Shown here one piece after another: positions 1 through 9,316 of a stretch of 64,000 nt of DNA. The DNA comes from Hyphomicrobiales bacterium (GTDB lineage: Bacteria; Pseudomonadota; Alphaproteobacteria; Rhizobiales; Rhizobiaceae). Each line of letters starts with the position of its first letter. Within the stretch, counting starts at the first letter, position 1. Both the position numbers and the translations under genes were made by a program. Location of the stretch: contig UBTA01000094.1 in assembly GCA_900468065.1 (NCBI GenBank), positions 1-64,000 of the forward strand, written 5' to 3'. A model generated the notes under the pieces. The model saw only the letters and a list, made by a program, of their open reading frames with translations, did no database searches and was not told the origin of the DNA.

Positions 1-549
1 ACAAACCGAGCCAGCTCTATGCGCGGCGTCGTCAAGCTGACCAAGGTGCTCGAAAATGGCCGCCAGCAGGTGGTGGGTTTGCAGTTCGCGCCGGATTTCC
101 TCGGGCGGTTGTTTGGGCGCCAAAACGCGGTGACTGCGGAGGCCGCGTCCGACGTCGAGCTCTGCGAGGTCCCCCGCGCCGCTTTCGAGCGGCTGGTTGC
201 AGAGTATCCGCAGCTGGAACATCGCCTCTTTGGCCAGATCCTGCGCGAACTCGACGAGGCCCGGGACTGGATGGTGACACTTGGGCAGAAGACGGCTTCG
301 GAAAAGGTTGCGAGCCTGCTTTACCTCATTGCCGGGCACATAGACCCATCCACCGGCCCTGAAACACGCGACAGTACCGAGTTCGATCTGCCTCTGTCGC
401 GCATCGACATCGCCGAATTTCTCGGCCTGACGATCGAGACGGTATCGCGCCAGATCACCAAGCTGCGAGCCGACCAGGTGATTTCCGTGGTCGCCAACCG
501 CCATGTCACGGTCCCCAGTCTCAACCGCCTGAAGGCGCGCTGCGGTTAA
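1..549 (+). CDS. fnrN: FnrN-type Crp/Fnr regulator, 5'-truncated by window edge
   Basis: C-terminal part of a Crp/Fnr-family transcription activator; the frame is open through the first base, so the real start lies outside. The visible part has the cNMP-like beta-roll and a C-terminal winged helix-turn-helix (SRIDIAEFLGLTIETVSRQITKL) whose recognition helix ETVSR is the FNR type that reads TTGAT half sites. A cysteine in ELCEVPR aligns with the fourth [4Fe-4S] ligand of E. coli FNR (VCEIP), which favours oxygen-sensing FnrN over FixK; the N-terminal cysteine cluster that would settle this is not visible. It ends convergently with the hemerythrin gene, the two stop codons overlapping (546-549). 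FNR-type boxes nearby (1133, 5704, 9214) are its likely targets. Confidence 0.85.
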   Translation, partial: TNRASSMRGVVKLTKVLENGRQQVVGLQFAPDFLGRLFGRQNAVTAEAASDVELCEVPRAAFERLVAEYPQLEHRLFGQILRELDEARDWMVTLGQKTASEKVASLLYLIAGHIDPSTGPETRDSTEFDLPLSRIDIAEFLGLTIETVSRQITKLRADQVISVVANRHVTVPSLNRLKARCG

Positions 550-1040
550 ACAGTCAGGACGGCAATTGGCACGGCGGACAGCATCGGGATCAAAACGGTG
601 CAATCAAACCGAATGCGCCGCCTGGCGCAGTCGAAATAGCCGCGCAGCATGTAGCCGAGCGTATCCGGCGATGGTTTGCCAAGCCCCCGACCATAGGCGC
701 GCAAAGCTTCGCAGAGTTCTTCGGCATAACACTCCTCCTCGATCTGCTCGTAGCGGATCTGGTCGAGGATTTCCGGCAAGCCGGGCGGCATTCGCCAGCG
801 CTCTGTCATCAATGGAAAGATGATATCTTCTTCCAGCCGGTGGACGGTCGTCAGGATCGGCGGGATCGCCCGGCGCAGGTGCAGGCATTCGCCTTGCGCG
901 ACCTTGTCGGGCAGCCGGTCAGCAACACTTTCCAATGCGTCGCACAGGACCGCCTGATCCCTGAGCGCATACTCCAGCCGATCAAGCGCCGGATTGGCCC
1001 CAGTCGTCCCTCTGTCCCAACCGGGCAGCTTCGCGTCCAT
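546..1040 (-). CDS. Hemerythrin-like HHE-domain protein
   Basis: About 164 residues, all-helical, with a hemerythrin HHE-type motif HRLEEDIIFPLM (H-x3-E) typical of diiron, oxygen- or NO-binding proteins. The start at 1040 (MDAKLPGW) is preferred over the longer frame to 1106 because a strong GGGGAGGA lies just upstream and because an FNR-type box at 1133-1146 would place a transcription start near 1098. Cytoplasmic, no signal peptide. It sits between fnrN and the fix operon, so a role in oxygen or NO buffering or sensing under low oxygen is inferred; substrate and partner are not shown by sequence. Confidence 0.75.
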   Translation of the reverse strand: MDAKLPGWDRGTTGANPALDRLEYALRDQAVLCDALESVADRLPDKVAQGECLHLRRAIPPILTTVHRLEEDIIFPLMTERWRMPPGLPEILDQIRYEQIEEECYAEELCEALRAYGRGLGKPSPDTLGYMLRGYFDCARRRIRFDCTVLIPMLSAVPIAVLTV

Positions 1041-1132
1041 AAATGGTCCTCCCCGGTCAGGCGGCCGCCCATATTGCAGCAATTGTGCCACCGGTTTCTG
1101 CTCCATAAGACATCCATACGCCGCTTAATGCC

Positions 1133-1146
1133 TTGACCTCGATCAA
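1133..1146 (-). promoter_or_regulatory. FNR/FixK box upstream of hemerythrin gene
   Basis: TTGACCTCGATCAA, a match to the TTGAY-N4-RTCAA consensus of FnrN/FixK. It lies about 100 bp before the hemerythrin start and overlaps the fixS stop codon. If centred at -41.5, transcription starts near 1098. Confidence 0.7.
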
Positions 1147-1316
1147 GCCGAGCCGTTGCCGTCCGCATCCGTAGGGTGATCGTCATCGAGCAGTATCCGC
1201 TGCGCCGCGCCGTCCATATCCTCGTACTGCCCGCTTCTCAGGGACCAGATGAAGGCACCGAGCCCGGCCGATCCGAGCAGGATGGCAACCGGCATAAGAT
1301 AGATCAGTGATCTCAT
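1143..1316 (-). CDS. fixS: FixS/CcoS, cbb3 oxidase maturation protein
   Basis: 57-residue protein beginning MRSLIYLMPVAILLGSAGL, with one N-terminal membrane helix followed by the FixS signature FIWSLRSGQYEDMDGAAQRIL and an acidic tail. FixS/CcoS is needed to put heme and copper into the cbb3 oxidase. Its ATG overlaps the fixI stop as TGATG, so it is translationally coupled as the last gene of fixGHIS. Short of 60 codons, it is easily missed by length cut-offs. Confidence 0.93.
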   Translation of the reverse strand: MRSLIYLMPVAILLGSAGLGAFIWSLRSGQYEDMDGAAQRILLDDDHPTDADGNGSA

Positions 1317-3580
1317 CAGGACTGGTCCTCCGGGGCGGTGACGGACAATGATGAGGTTTCGGCGAAATCGGCAGCGCCTCCATTCAACCGTAGGGCATTA
1401 CCGATCACCAGCAGGGAAGATGCCGACATAGCGATGGCCGCAACGAGCGGCGTTACATATCCAAGAACGGCAATTGGGATGGCCAGAGCATTATAGCCGA
1501 TCGCCAGAGCCAGATTTTGCCGGATCAGCCGGCCTGCCCTGCGCGACACGTCGCGGGCCACGACTACGGCACTGAGGGATTCGCGCAGAAAGACGAAATC
1601 GGCGGCGTTTCGGCCAACGTCCGCTGCCGTCGCCGGCGCCATCGAGACATGCGCTGCGGCCAAGGCGGGCGCGTCGTTGAGCCCATCGCCGACCATCAGC
1701 GGCCGCCGCCCCTCTCGCACAAGCGTCTGCAGGCGCCCGAGCTTGTCGCCGGGTAAAAGTTGGGCGCCATAGCGTTCGATCTTCAGGGTATTGGCAACGG
1801 ATTGCACGGCCGCTCGGGTATCCCCCGAGAGGAGTTCGACGGACATGCCGTCCTGAAGCAAGCGTTCGATCGTCATAGCCGCATCTGGCCGGAGCCTGTC
1901 GCTGAAGGTGAAGCGGGCGATGACCCTGCCCTCTTCGGACAGAACCGTCGGGGGGCTGCCCGTGCCCGCCGCGACAGGTCCTGCCCACGGACTGCGTCCG
2001 AGGCGATAGGTCTTGGCCGCAACCGTCGCCTCGATCCCGAGCCCGGGATGTTCGGCGACCCGGTCAACCACAACATCCGGGTAATGATGGCCGGGATGCG
2101 CCGTCCAGATGGCGCGGGAGGCCGGATGGCTTGAATATCCGGCAAGGGATACGGCGAGGGCGAGGGCAGCCTCGTCCCGCACCTTACTGCCGGCAAGGCT
2201 TAAATTGCCAAGCGTCAGGGTTCCGGTCTTGTCGAACACGGCGACATCGGCCTCGGCCAGCCGCTCCATGGCAGACCCATCCTTGACCATGATGCCGCGC
2301 TCGAACAGACGGCGCGCGGCAACTACTTGAACGATTGGAACCGCCAGCCCCAATGCACACGGGCAGGTGATGATCAATACGGCAATCGCGATGGTGATGG
2401 CCTTGTGCCAATCGCCGGAGACCAGCAGCCATCCAATGCCGGTCAGAAATGCGGTCAGATGCACCGCCGGCGCATAATACGTTGCCGCGCGATCAGCGAT
2501 ACGCCGGTAGAGACCGCGGCCGGCTTCTGCCGCTTCCATCAACCGGATGACTTCCGCAAGAAAAGACGCTTCGGCTACAGCGGTGACTTCGATCGTCAGT
2601 GGCCCCGTCAGATTGAGCGTACCGGCGCTGATCATGTCGCCCCCCTTCACCGGTCGCGGATCGCTTTCGCCCGTCACCAGCGAGCAGTCGAGTTCGGAGA
2701 GGCCCTGCCGGACGATGGCATCCATCGGAACGCGATCGCCAGCTGCGATGAACACCTTCATTCCGGGCTCGATCCGCGCGAGCGGCATATATTCGCGGGC
2801 TCCATCTGGTCCGAGCACCACCGCTCCGGCCGGCGTCATACGCACCAGACTGCTGACGGCCGAACGCGCTTTCTCGCGCATGACGTGATCGAGCACGCGG
2901 CCGATCAACAGGAAAAACAGCAGCGAAACCACCGCATCGAAATAGGCATGCTGGCCGTGGTTGATGGTCTCATAGAGGCTCATGCCAAAGGCAAGCGAGA
3001 TGCCGACAGCGATGGGCACGTCCATATTGGTGCGGCCATGCCGGAGCGCCGAGGCTGCCGAGCGGAAGAAGATACCGCCGCCCAACAACAGCGCCGGGAG
3101 CGCGATCAGGGCCGAAATCCAATGGAACATGTCGCGCGTTGCGCCTTCGGCCCCCGACCAGACCGAGACGGACAGGAGCATGATGTTGGCAGCGGCAAAA
3201 CCGCAGACCGCGACCGCACGGATCAGCTCGGACCGCGTGCGGTCGCCCTCCCCGTCCTCCTCGGAAAACAGATGGGCGGGATAGCCGAGCCGGTACAGCG
3301 CGCCGCAAAAATCAGGAACGGCGCCATCGCGCCAGCGGATCGATACCCGCCGGGTGGAGAGATTGACCCGCGCATTCTCGACGCCGTCGAGCTTGCCCAG
3401 CGCCCGCTCGATCTTGCCGATGCAGGCGCCGCAATGCACATCCGGCACGGACAGGTTGGTCTGCCTCAAGCCGTCGCCAAGCGGGTGGCTGAGCAGACGG
3501 ATTTCGTCTGCCGGCGGCGTCGCTTGCCGCTCCGCCTCCAGCTCGAGCATGGATGCATTGCCGACGGCGCAGCAGCTCAT
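1316..3580 (-). CDS. fixI: FixI/CcoI copper-transporting P1B-type ATPase
   Basis: 754 residues. An N-terminal heavy-metal domain has the metal site CGAC (C50, C53), preceded by a CC pair at residues 3-4. Eight predicted membrane helices follow, with CPC in the transport helix (ITCPCALGLAVP, near 406), the phosphorylation motif DKTGTLT (near 450) and the hinge GDGLNDAPALA (near 633). CPC marks the Cu+ subgroup; FixI/CcoI exports copper to the periplasm for CuB assembly of cbb3 oxidase. Start overlaps the fixH stop (ATGA, 3577-3580) and stop overlaps fixS, so the operon is tightly coupled. Confidence 0.95.
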   Translation of the reverse strand: MSCCAVGNASMLELEAERQATPPADEIRLLSHPLGDGLRQTNLSVPDVHCGACIGKIERALGKLDGVENARVNLSTRRVSIRWRDGAVPDFCGALYRLGYPAHLFSEEDGEGDRTRSELIRAVAVCGFAAANIMLLSVSVWSGAEGATRDMFHWISALIALPALLLGGGIFFRSAASALRHGRTNMDVPIAVGISLAFGMSLYETINHGQHAYFDAVVSLLFFLLIGRVLDHVMREKARSAVSSLVRMTPAGAVVLGPDGAREYMPLARIEPGMKVFIAAGDRVPMDAIVRQGLSELDCSLVTGESDPRPVKGGDMISAGTLNLTGPLTIEVTAVAEASFLAEVIRLMEAAEAGRGLYRRIADRAATYYAPAVHLTAFLTGIGWLLVSGDWHKAITIAIAVLIITCPCALGLAVPIVQVVAARRLFERGIMVKDGSAMERLAEADVAVFDKTGTLTLGNLSLAGSKVRDEAALALAVSLAGYSSHPASRAIWTAHPGHHYPDVVVDRVAEHPGLGIEATVAAKTYRLGRSPWAGPVAAGTGSPPTVLSEEGRVIARFTFSDRLRPDAAMTIERLLQDGMSVELLSGDTRAAVQSVANTLKIERYGAQLLPGDKLGRLQTLVREGRRPLMVGDGLNDAPALAAAHVSMAPATAADVGRNAADFVFLRESLSAVVVARDVSRRAGRLIRQNLALAIGYNALAIPIAVLGYVTPLVAAIAMSASSLLVIGNALRLNGGAADFAETSSLSVTAPEDQS

Positions 3581-4065
3581 AGCCGTTCTCCGTCCTTGAC
3601 AAGGATGCGCTCGCTATGACGGTAGGGCACGGCAAGGCCGCAATCGATCTCGATATTGACAACCCAGACCCCGGGAGAAACGGCCGAGGACGCGCTGAGC
3701 TGACCCTTGTCGGATGGCTGCAGCGATGCGGACCAGTCCGCCGCCTCGAATGTCGGATGCTGGAAGGTCGCCTTGCCACCGGTCATCCTGACCGGATTGC
3801 CGATGCGGTCGATCAGCGTGAGGGTGATTTTTCCAGCAGCGATCTCAAGCTTCGGCACCCAGCCGAGATCGTTCTGCGTGCGCACCGCCACCATCTTCTC
3901 GTTGAACTGCTGGCTGGCGACATAGGAGTTTTCAACCACCAATCCCGTCCAGCTGGTCACGGCAAACCGCGCCATGACGACATTGACGGCGATGATCACC
4001 CCGAAGAAGGCGAGCATGATCATCAGCATGTGACGGCCGGTAAATTCGCGGACCTGCAGTTTCAT
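3577..4065 (-). CDS. fixH: FixH/CcoH, cbb3 oxidase assembly protein
   Basis: 162 residues with a single N-terminal membrane helix (HMLMIMLAFFGVIIAVNVVMA) and a periplasmic beta-rich domain. FixH/CcoH binds the assembling oxidase and is required for a stable complex. Start and stop both overlap neighbours by ATGA (fixG at 4062-4065, fixI at 3577-3580). Family membership comes from the membrane-anchor pattern, length and gene order fixG-H-I-S. Confidence 0.92.
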   Translation of the reverse strand: MKLQVREFTGRHMLMIMLAFFGVIIAVNVVMARFAVTSWTGLVVENSYVASQQFNEKMVAVRTQNDLGWVPKLEIAAGKITLTLIDRIGNPVRMTGGKATFQHPTFEAADWSASLQPSDKGQLSASSAVSPGVWVVNIEIDCGLAVPYRHSERILVKDGERL

Positions 4066-5609
4066 GTCGAACCTCCCGGTGTCTGAAATGTTGCCGTGTA
4101 GGTCTTCACCTCGGGACCTTGCGTATCCTCGATGACGAACCGGAACGTCTGAGATGGACCATCGGCGGCATGGCGGGGCTGAGTGATGAAGACCTTCAGG
4201 CTGCGCAGGCGATCCGGCTCGACCGGGACGAGGAAGGTTCCGTCACTCTGAGCCTCGATGCCGGCGATCGCGACAGAGCCTTGGGGCAGTCCCTCGATCC
4301 GCAAGGCCATCACGCGCGGCTTGGCGATCATGTTGAGGATCTTCAGCGTGTAGCCGTTGCGCACCGAACCGTCCGACAGCATGACGAATTGCGGGTTGCG
4401 ATCATGCAGCACATTGACGTCCAATCGCTCGCGCGTAACCAGCGCATAGACGAGTCCGACGCCGACCAGCGACCAGAGTGCCGCGTAGAGAAGCGTTCTT
4501 GGCCGCAGGAACGAGGCGAGGCTGATATGGCGCAGCGTCGTGGCAAGCTTGCCGTCGACGGTGCGAACCCGCGTGGGGTCGATCGGTTGCGTGCCGCCGG
4601 AAGTCGCCAGCGCCATATTGGCATTGTAGTCGTTGAGTGTCGTATAGGAGATCAGGCCACGTTCCCGGCCGAGCTTATCCATCACCCCATTACAGGCGTC
4701 GATGCACAGCGCGCAGGTGATGCACTCCAGCTGCTGGCCGTCGCGGATATCGATGCCCATCGGACAGACGGCGACACAGGCGTTGCAGTCGACGCAATCG
4801 CCGACGACCGCACCCTGCGCTGCCGACTTCTTGGCATGACGCGAGCGCGGCTCGCCGCGCCAGTCGTTGTAAGTCACCGTCAGCGACGCCTCGTCGAGCA
4901 TTGCGGCCTGAATACGCGGCCAGGGGCACATATACGTGCAGACCTGCTCGCGCATCAGTCCGCCGAAGACGTAGGTCGTCGCCGTCAGGAAGGCGATGGT
5001 GCTGTAGGCGACGAAGGCTGCCTGGCCGGTGAAAACGTCCTTGAGCAAGGTCGGAGCATCGGCGAAATAAAAAATCCACGCGCCACCAGTGGCCAATGCG
5101 ATCAGCAGCCAGATAGCATGCTTTGCAGTCCGCAGCGCCAGCTTGCGCAGCGAATAGGGTTCCTTGTCGAGCTTGATACGCGCGTTGCGATCACCTTCGA
5201 TCGCCCGCTCGACGACCAAAAACAGATCGACCCAGACCGTTTGCGGGCATGTATAGCCGCACCAGGCGCGTCCAACGGTCGAGGTCAAAAGGAACAGGCC
5301 GAGCCCGGCCATGACCAGCAGGCCGGCGACATAGAAAAATTCCTGCGGCCAGATTTCGATGAAGAAGAAATAGAAGCGCCGGTTGGCAATATCGATCAAC
5401 ACGGCCTGGTCAGGCGCATAGCCGCCGCGATCCCAGCGCAGCCATGGCACCAGATAGTAGATGCCCAGCGTAATCGCCATCACCAGCCACTTGAACTGGC
5501 GAAATCCTCCCGACGCCCGCTTCGGGAAGATTTTCTTGCGCGGCGCGTAAAGCACCTGCCGCTGCTTCTGCGAATTGACCGCCTCGGCGTCCAGTCTCTC
5601 GATATCCAT
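4062..5609 (-). CDS. fixG: FixG/CcoG, membrane ferredoxin-like copper reductase
   Basis: About 515 residues from MDIERLDAEAVN. It has several membrane helices, a NapH-like Cys-rich segment (WCGYTCPQTVWVD; CTYMCPWPRIQ), and two ferredoxin clusters CVDCNACVAVCP and CITCALCIDAC, then a C-terminal Ig-like domain. CcoG is known to reduce Cu2+ to Cu+ for delivery through CcoI. A longer frame reaches 5717, but its start would fall inside the FNR box at 5704-5717, so a start at 5609 or 5621 is preferred; the exact choice between these is uncertain. First gene of fixGHIS. Confidence 0.93.
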   Translation of the reverse strand: MDIERLDAEAVNSQKQRQVLYAPRKKIFPKRASGGFRQFKWLVMAITLGIYYLVPWLRWDRGGYAPDQAVLIDIANRRFYFFFIEIWPQEFFYVAGLLVMAGLGLFLLTSTVGRAWCGYTCPQTVWVDLFLVVERAIEGDRNARIKLDKEPYSLRKLALRTAKHAIWLLIALATGGAWIFYFADAPTLLKDVFTGQAAFVAYSTIAFLTATTYVFGGLMREQVCTYMCPWPRIQAAMLDEASLTVTYNDWRGEPRSRHAKKSAAQGAVVGDCVDCNACVAVCPMGIDIRDGQQLECITCALCIDACNGVMDKLGRERGLISYTTLNDYNANMALATSGGTQPIDPTRVRTVDGKLATTLRHISLASFLRPRTLLYAALWSLVGVGLVYALVTRERLDVNVLHDRNPQFVMLSDGSVRNGYTLKILNMIAKPRVMALRIEGLPQGSVAIAGIEAQSDGTFLVPVEPDRLRSLKVFITQPRHAADGPSQTFRFVIEDTQGPEVKTYTATFQTPGGST

Positions 5610-5703
5610 TTTTTCCAGCATTCCAGCCGCCCGGGGCATGACGCCGGCAGGGCCGGCCACTCGTCTTTGAACCGGAGAGTGGCACCAAGCGGCGCCAATC
5701 TCC

Positions 5704-5717
5704 TTGATCGAGGTCAA
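5704..5717 (-). promoter_or_regulatory. FNR/FixK box of fixGHIS operon
   Basis: TTGATCGAGGTCAA fits TTGAY-N4-RTCAA. It lies between the fixP stop (5736) and the preferred fixG starts. A box centred at -41.5 gives a transcription start near 5669 and a 50-60 nt leader. Confidence 0.75.
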
Positions 5718-5735
5718 GCGACCATATCGCGAAGT

Positions 5736-6620
5736 CTATTTCCCGCCGCCGAGCGAATAGACATAGGCCGCCAGTTCCTTGACGGTGACATCGCCAAGAC
5801 GTCCGCCCCATGCGGGCATGACCCCATGCCTTGGCGCACGGATTTGCGCGGCGACCGCCTCCTCGCCATCCGCCAAGAGCGACAAGGTATCGGCGAGGTT
5901 GGGGGCGCCCATCTCCTGGTTGCCCTCGGCGCGCTCGCCGTGGCAGCTGGCGCAGTTCTGCGCGAAGATCTGCGCACCGGCCGTCGTTTGCGCCGGAAAG
6001 CCAACGCCTTTCGACAGATCGGCGACAAAGGTGGCGACGGATGCGATCTCGTCGGGTTTCAGAATATCGCCGAAGGCAGGCATCTCGCTGACATGTGTAT
6101 CGGCATCTTCCGGCGCGCGAACACCATGGGTGATCGTCGTCAGGATCTGCTGCGGCGTTCCGCCCCAGAGCCAATCATCGTCGTTGAGGTTTGGGAACCC
6201 CTTGGACCCCTGCGCACCCGATCCGTGACACTGGATGCAGTTGACCTTGAAGGCAGCGCTCCCTGCGGCGGTGGCGACTGTGCGCAGCGTCTCGTCGGCC
6301 AGGATCTGCTGCATATCGGCGGCCTTGATCGCAGCCACATAGCCCGAGCGGCCCACTTCGGCGGCCGCGAGTTCGCTGCGCACATCCGCCCGGCTCGAAT
6401 ACCCGAGCACGCCCGTGGTTGCCGAGGTCAGCAAAGGCCAGGCCGGATAGAAGACGGTATAGCCAAGCGCCCAGACGATGCAGGCGTAGAACGTCAATAC
6501 CCACCAGCGCGGCAGCGGATTATTGAGTTCCTTGATGCCGTCCCATTCATGCCCGGTCGTCGATACCCCAGACAATTCGTCCAGATGAGGATCTTTATGA
6601 GGATCATGCATATCAGTCAT
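5736..6620 (-). CDS. fixP: FixP/CcoP, diheme cytochrome c subunit of cbb3 oxidase
   Basis: 294 residues from MTDMHDPHKDPHLDEL. An N-terminal cytoplasmic segment and one membrane helix (about 40-60) lead to two periplasmic cytochrome c domains with CIQCH (C128, C131, H132) and CASCH (C223, C226, H227). It passes electrons from cytochrome c to FixO/FixN. Start 6620 overlaps the fixQ stop by 8 nt and matches the usual FixP N terminus; the longer frame to 6716 would run through most of fixQ. Confidence 0.95.
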   Translation of the reverse strand: MTDMHDPHKDPHLDELSGVSTTGHEWDGIKELNNPLPRWWVLTFYACIVWALGYTVFYPAWPLLTSATTGVLGYSSRADVRSELAAAEVGRSGYVAAIKAADMQQILADETLRTVATAAGSAAFKVNCIQCHGSGAQGSKGFPNLNDDDWLWGGTPQQILTTITHGVRAPEDADTHVSEMPAFGDILKPDEIASVATFVADLSKGVGFPAQTTAGAQIFAQNCASCHGERAEGNQEMGAPNLADTLSLLADGEEAVAAQIRAPRHGVMPAWGGRLGDVTVKELAAYVYSLGGGK

Positions 6621-6762
6621 CCTTGAGCGGAATTTGAGCAGCTTCGTCAGCGGATTTCCGGCTCCCGGGGCGGAACGCGAAGAGCAGTATGCCGAGGAAG
6701 AACAGCGCCATCGCAAGCAGCCCCCAGCTATCGGCGAAGGTCCGCAATTGTTGATATTCCAT
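6613..6762 (-). CDS. fixQ: FixQ/CcoQ, small cbb3 oxidase subunit
   Basis: 49 residues (MEYQQLRTFADSWGLLAMAL...), one membrane helix followed by the typical FRPGSRKSADEAAQIPL tail. CcoQ stabilises the oxidase and its link with CcoP. The start at 6762 has GGAGACC-type upstream sequence and lies 13 nt after fixO. An in-frame extension to 6894 overlaps fixO and is not real. Confidence 0.93.
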   Translation of the reverse strand: MEYQQLRTFADSWGLLAMALFFLGILLFAFRPGSRKSADEAAQIPLKDD

Positions 6763-6775
6763 CAGGGTCTCCTTC

Positions 6776-7507
6776 TCAGCGGTCGCTGCCGGCTTCGTCG
6801 TAAGTCTTGAAATCCACCAGCGTGCCAAGCATCTGCAGGTAGGCGACGAGTGCATCCATCTCGGTGACCGCCTGCGGATTGCCGTCGAAATCACCGATGC
6901 GGGCCTTCGGGTAGCGGCTCTCGATACCCGCCGTGTCTACCGTCGGATCGGCCTGGGCGCGCAGATCGGCATCGGCATTGTCGATCATCTCCAGGCTGTA
7001 GGGCACGCCGACTTCGGCATTGGCCTTGAGATGGCTGGCGAAATCCTTGAGCGGAAGCGGCTTGCTTTTCAGGAAGGCGTAGCTCGGCATCATCGATTCC
7101 GGCACGACGTCGCGTGGCTCTGTCAGGTGCTGGACATGCCATTCGTTGGAGTAGCGATTGCCGACGCGGGCAAGGTCCGGGCCGGTGCGCTTCGACCCCC
7201 ACTGGAATGGATGGTCGTACATCGATTCCGCCGCCAAGCTGTAATGGCCGTAGCGCTCGACCTCGTCGCGGAAGGGCCGGATCATCTGGCTGTGGCAGGC
7301 GTAACATCCCTCGCGGAGATAGATGTTACGGCCAGCGAGCTCCAGCGGCGTATAGGGCCGCATGCCTTCCACCTTCTCGATGGTGTTTTCGAGATAGAAC
7401 AGCGGTGCGATCTCGACGATGCCACCGATGGTGACGACCAGAAACGAACCGATGAGCAGAAGCGTCGCATTGCGCTCGAGGATCGCGTGTTTGTCCAGGA
7501 TACCCAT
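6776..7507 (-). CDS. fixO: FixO/CcoO, monoheme cytochrome c subunit of cbb3 oxidase
   Basis: 243 residues, the usual family length. One N-terminal membrane anchor (about 14-38) precedes a periplasmic cytochrome c domain with CYACH (C68, C71, H72) and the family segment [15 protein letters not shown]. It shuttles electrons to the catalytic subunit FixN. The gene lies 12 nt after fixN and before fixQ in the standard order NOQP. Confidence 0.96.
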   Translation of the reverse strand: MGILDKHAILERNATLLLIGSFLVVTIGGIVEIAPLFYLENTIEKVEGMRPYTPLELAGRNIYLREGCYACHSQMIRPFRDEVERYGHYSLAAESMYDHPFQWGSKRTGPDLARVGNRYSNEWHVQHLTEPRDVVPESMMPSYAFLKSKPLPLKDFASHLKANAEVGVPYSLEMIDNADADLRAQADPTVDTAGIESRYPKARIGDFDGNPQAVTEMDALVAYLQMLGTLVDFKTYDEAGSDR

Positions 7508-7519
7508 GGTCTTCTTTCC

Positions 7520-9130
7520 TTATTCAGCCGCTTGCGGCGCGAGCATGACGCCGCCGATTTCCTGTTCTTCGCGCTGATATCCAAGGATCGTCATGGTGAC
7601 GTTCCATGCCATGATCAGGGCACCGAGCAGATAGACGGCGCCTCCAAGTGCGCGCACGACATAGTAGGGGTGCATCGCTTGCACGGTTTCGGCGAAGGAG
7701 TAGACGAGGAAGCCCTGCTGGTCGTATTCGCGCCACATCAGCCCCTGCTGGATGCCCGATACCCACATGACCGCGGCATAGATGACGATGCCAAGCGTGG
7801 CGCACCAGAAGTGCCAGCTGACCATGCGGTTCGAATAGAGCCGCTCGCGGTTCCACAGTTTCGGCACGAGGAAATAGATGGCGCCAAAGGTGATCATGCC
7901 GACCCAGCCGAGCGCACCGGAATGGACGTGACCGATGGTCCAGTCGGTATAGTGGCTGAGCGAGTTGACTGCCTTGATCGACATCATCGGGCCCTCGAAG
8001 GTCGACATGCCGTAGAAGGCGATGGCGGCAACCATCATGCGGATGATCGGGTCGGTGCGGATCTTGTCCCAGGCGCCCGACAGCGTCATCAGGCCGTTGA
8101 TCATGCCGCCCCAGGACGGCATCCACAGCATGATGGAAAATACCATGCCGAGCGTCTGCGCCCAGTCGGGCAGCGCGGTATAGTGCAGATGGTGCGGGCC
8201 GGCCCAGATATAGAGGAAGATCAGCGCCCAGAAGTGGATGATCGACAGGCGGTAGGAATAGACCGGCCGGTTCGCCTGTTTCGGCACGAAGTAATACATC
8301 ATGCCAAGGAAACCTGCCGTCAGGAAGAAGCCGACCGCATTGTGGCCGTACCACCACTGGGTCAGCGCGTCCTGCACGCCGGCGAAGGCCGAGTAGCTCT
8401 TAGAACCAGTGATCGACACCGGAACCGCCAGGTTGTTGACGATGTGCAGCATTGCCACCGTGACGATGAACGACAGGTAGAACCAGTTGGCGACGTAGAT
8501 ATGCGGTTCCTTGCGACGCAGGATCGTGCCGAGGAAAACGATGAGATAGCAGACCCAGACGATCGTCAGCCAGATATCGACATACCATTCCGGCTCCGCA
8601 TATTCGCGGCCCTGGGTGATGCCCAAAAGATAACCGGTCGCCGCCATCACGATGAACAACTGGTAGCCCCAGAAGACGAACCAGGCGAGATCGCCGCCAA
8701 ATAGGCGGGCGCGGCTGGTGCGCTGGACGACATAGAAAGAGGTCGCGATCAGCGCATTGCCGCCAAAGGCAAAGACCACGGCCGACGTATGCAGCGGCCG
8801 CACGCGACCGAAGGACAGGAACGGCTCGACATTGAGATCGGGATAGGCAAGCTGCAGTGCGATGACGACGCCGACCAAAAGGCCGACGACACACCAGAAC
8901 ACAGTGGCGATCACGCCGTAGCGGATCGGACCATCCATATAAGCTGACATACCGACCGCCGGCTGCGGCGCAAACGACGTCCGGCGCATCAGGACAACGA
9001 CCGTCCCGATCAGCACGATCACCAGAATTCCCATGTGGCTTGCGAACAGCTCGTCCTTGGCAAGGCCGGCAGCAAGCAGCGCAAAAAACGCCGCTATGCC
9101 GGTGCCGATGATCGCCGATCCGTATTTCAT
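7520..9130 (-). CDS. fixN: FixN/CcoN, catalytic subunit of cbb3 cytochrome oxidase
   Basis: 536 residues, about 12 membrane helices, heme-copper oxidase subunit I of the C type. Conserved histidines for hemes and CuB appear in [17 protein letters not shown] and [10 protein letters not shown]. It reduces O2 at very low concentration and pumps protons, supporting microaerobic growth. First gene of fixNOQP; the FNR box at 9214-9227 lies about 85 bp upstream. Confidence 0.97.
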   Translation of the reverse strand: MKYGSAIIGTGIAAFFALLAAGLAKDELFASHMGILVIVLIGTVVVLMRRTSFAPQPAVGMSAYMDGPIRYGVIATVFWCVVGLLVGVVIALQLAYPDLNVEPFLSFGRVRPLHTSAVVFAFGGNALIATSFYVVQRTSRARLFGGDLAWFVFWGYQLFIVMAATGYLLGITQGREYAEPEWYVDIWLTIVWVCYLIVFLGTILRRKEPHIYVANWFYLSFIVTVAMLHIVNNLAVPVSITGSKSYSAFAGVQDALTQWWYGHNAVGFFLTAGFLGMMYYFVPKQANRPVYSYRLSIIHFWALIFLYIWAGPHHLHYTALPDWAQTLGMVFSIMLWMPSWGGMINGLMTLSGAWDKIRTDPIIRMMVAAIAFYGMSTFEGPMMSIKAVNSLSHYTDWTIGHVHSGALGWVGMITFGAIYFLVPKLWNRERLYSNRMVSWHFWCATLGIVIYAAVMWVSGIQQGLMWREYDQQGFLVYSFAETVQAMHPYYVVRALGGAVYLLGALIMAWNVTMTILGYQREEQEIGGVMLAPQAAE

Positions 9131-9213
9131 CTCGTCGTCCCCGCATCAATCAGATGACGGACCGCGCGTGGCGGTCCCCTGCCTCCTTCTCGGGGGAAGC
9201 GAAGAGACACGCC

Positions 9214-9227
9214 TTGATCCAGATCAA
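9214..9227. promoter_or_regulatory. FNR/FixK box between fixN and hemN
   Basis: TTGATCCAGATCAA, a near-perfect palindrome of the FNR/FixK type. It lies about 84 bp before fixN (minus) and 90 bp before the preferred hemN start (plus), so it may serve both divergent promoters. Confidence 0.75.
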
Positions 9228-9316
9228 AGCGACGGGCGAAGAATTTGAACAGGTTGGCCGCGAAGGCCAGTCCTTTTGGTTCATGGCCCGAACCACGCCC
9301 AGATCGGACAACACCC

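Noticed and set aside
2327-3619. 430-codon plus-strand frame opposite fixI
   Set aside because: It is the antisense shadow of fixI, with no family features and no ribosome binding site.
4119-6626. 835-codon plus-strand frame opposite fixG and fixP
   Set aside because: Long antisense frames are expected at this GC content; the minus strand encodes clear FixG and FixP with all metal-binding motifs.
7031-8704. 557-codon plus-strand frame opposite fixN and fixO
   Set aside because: Composition is rich in Asp, His and Arg as expected for an antisense shadow; no domain recognised.
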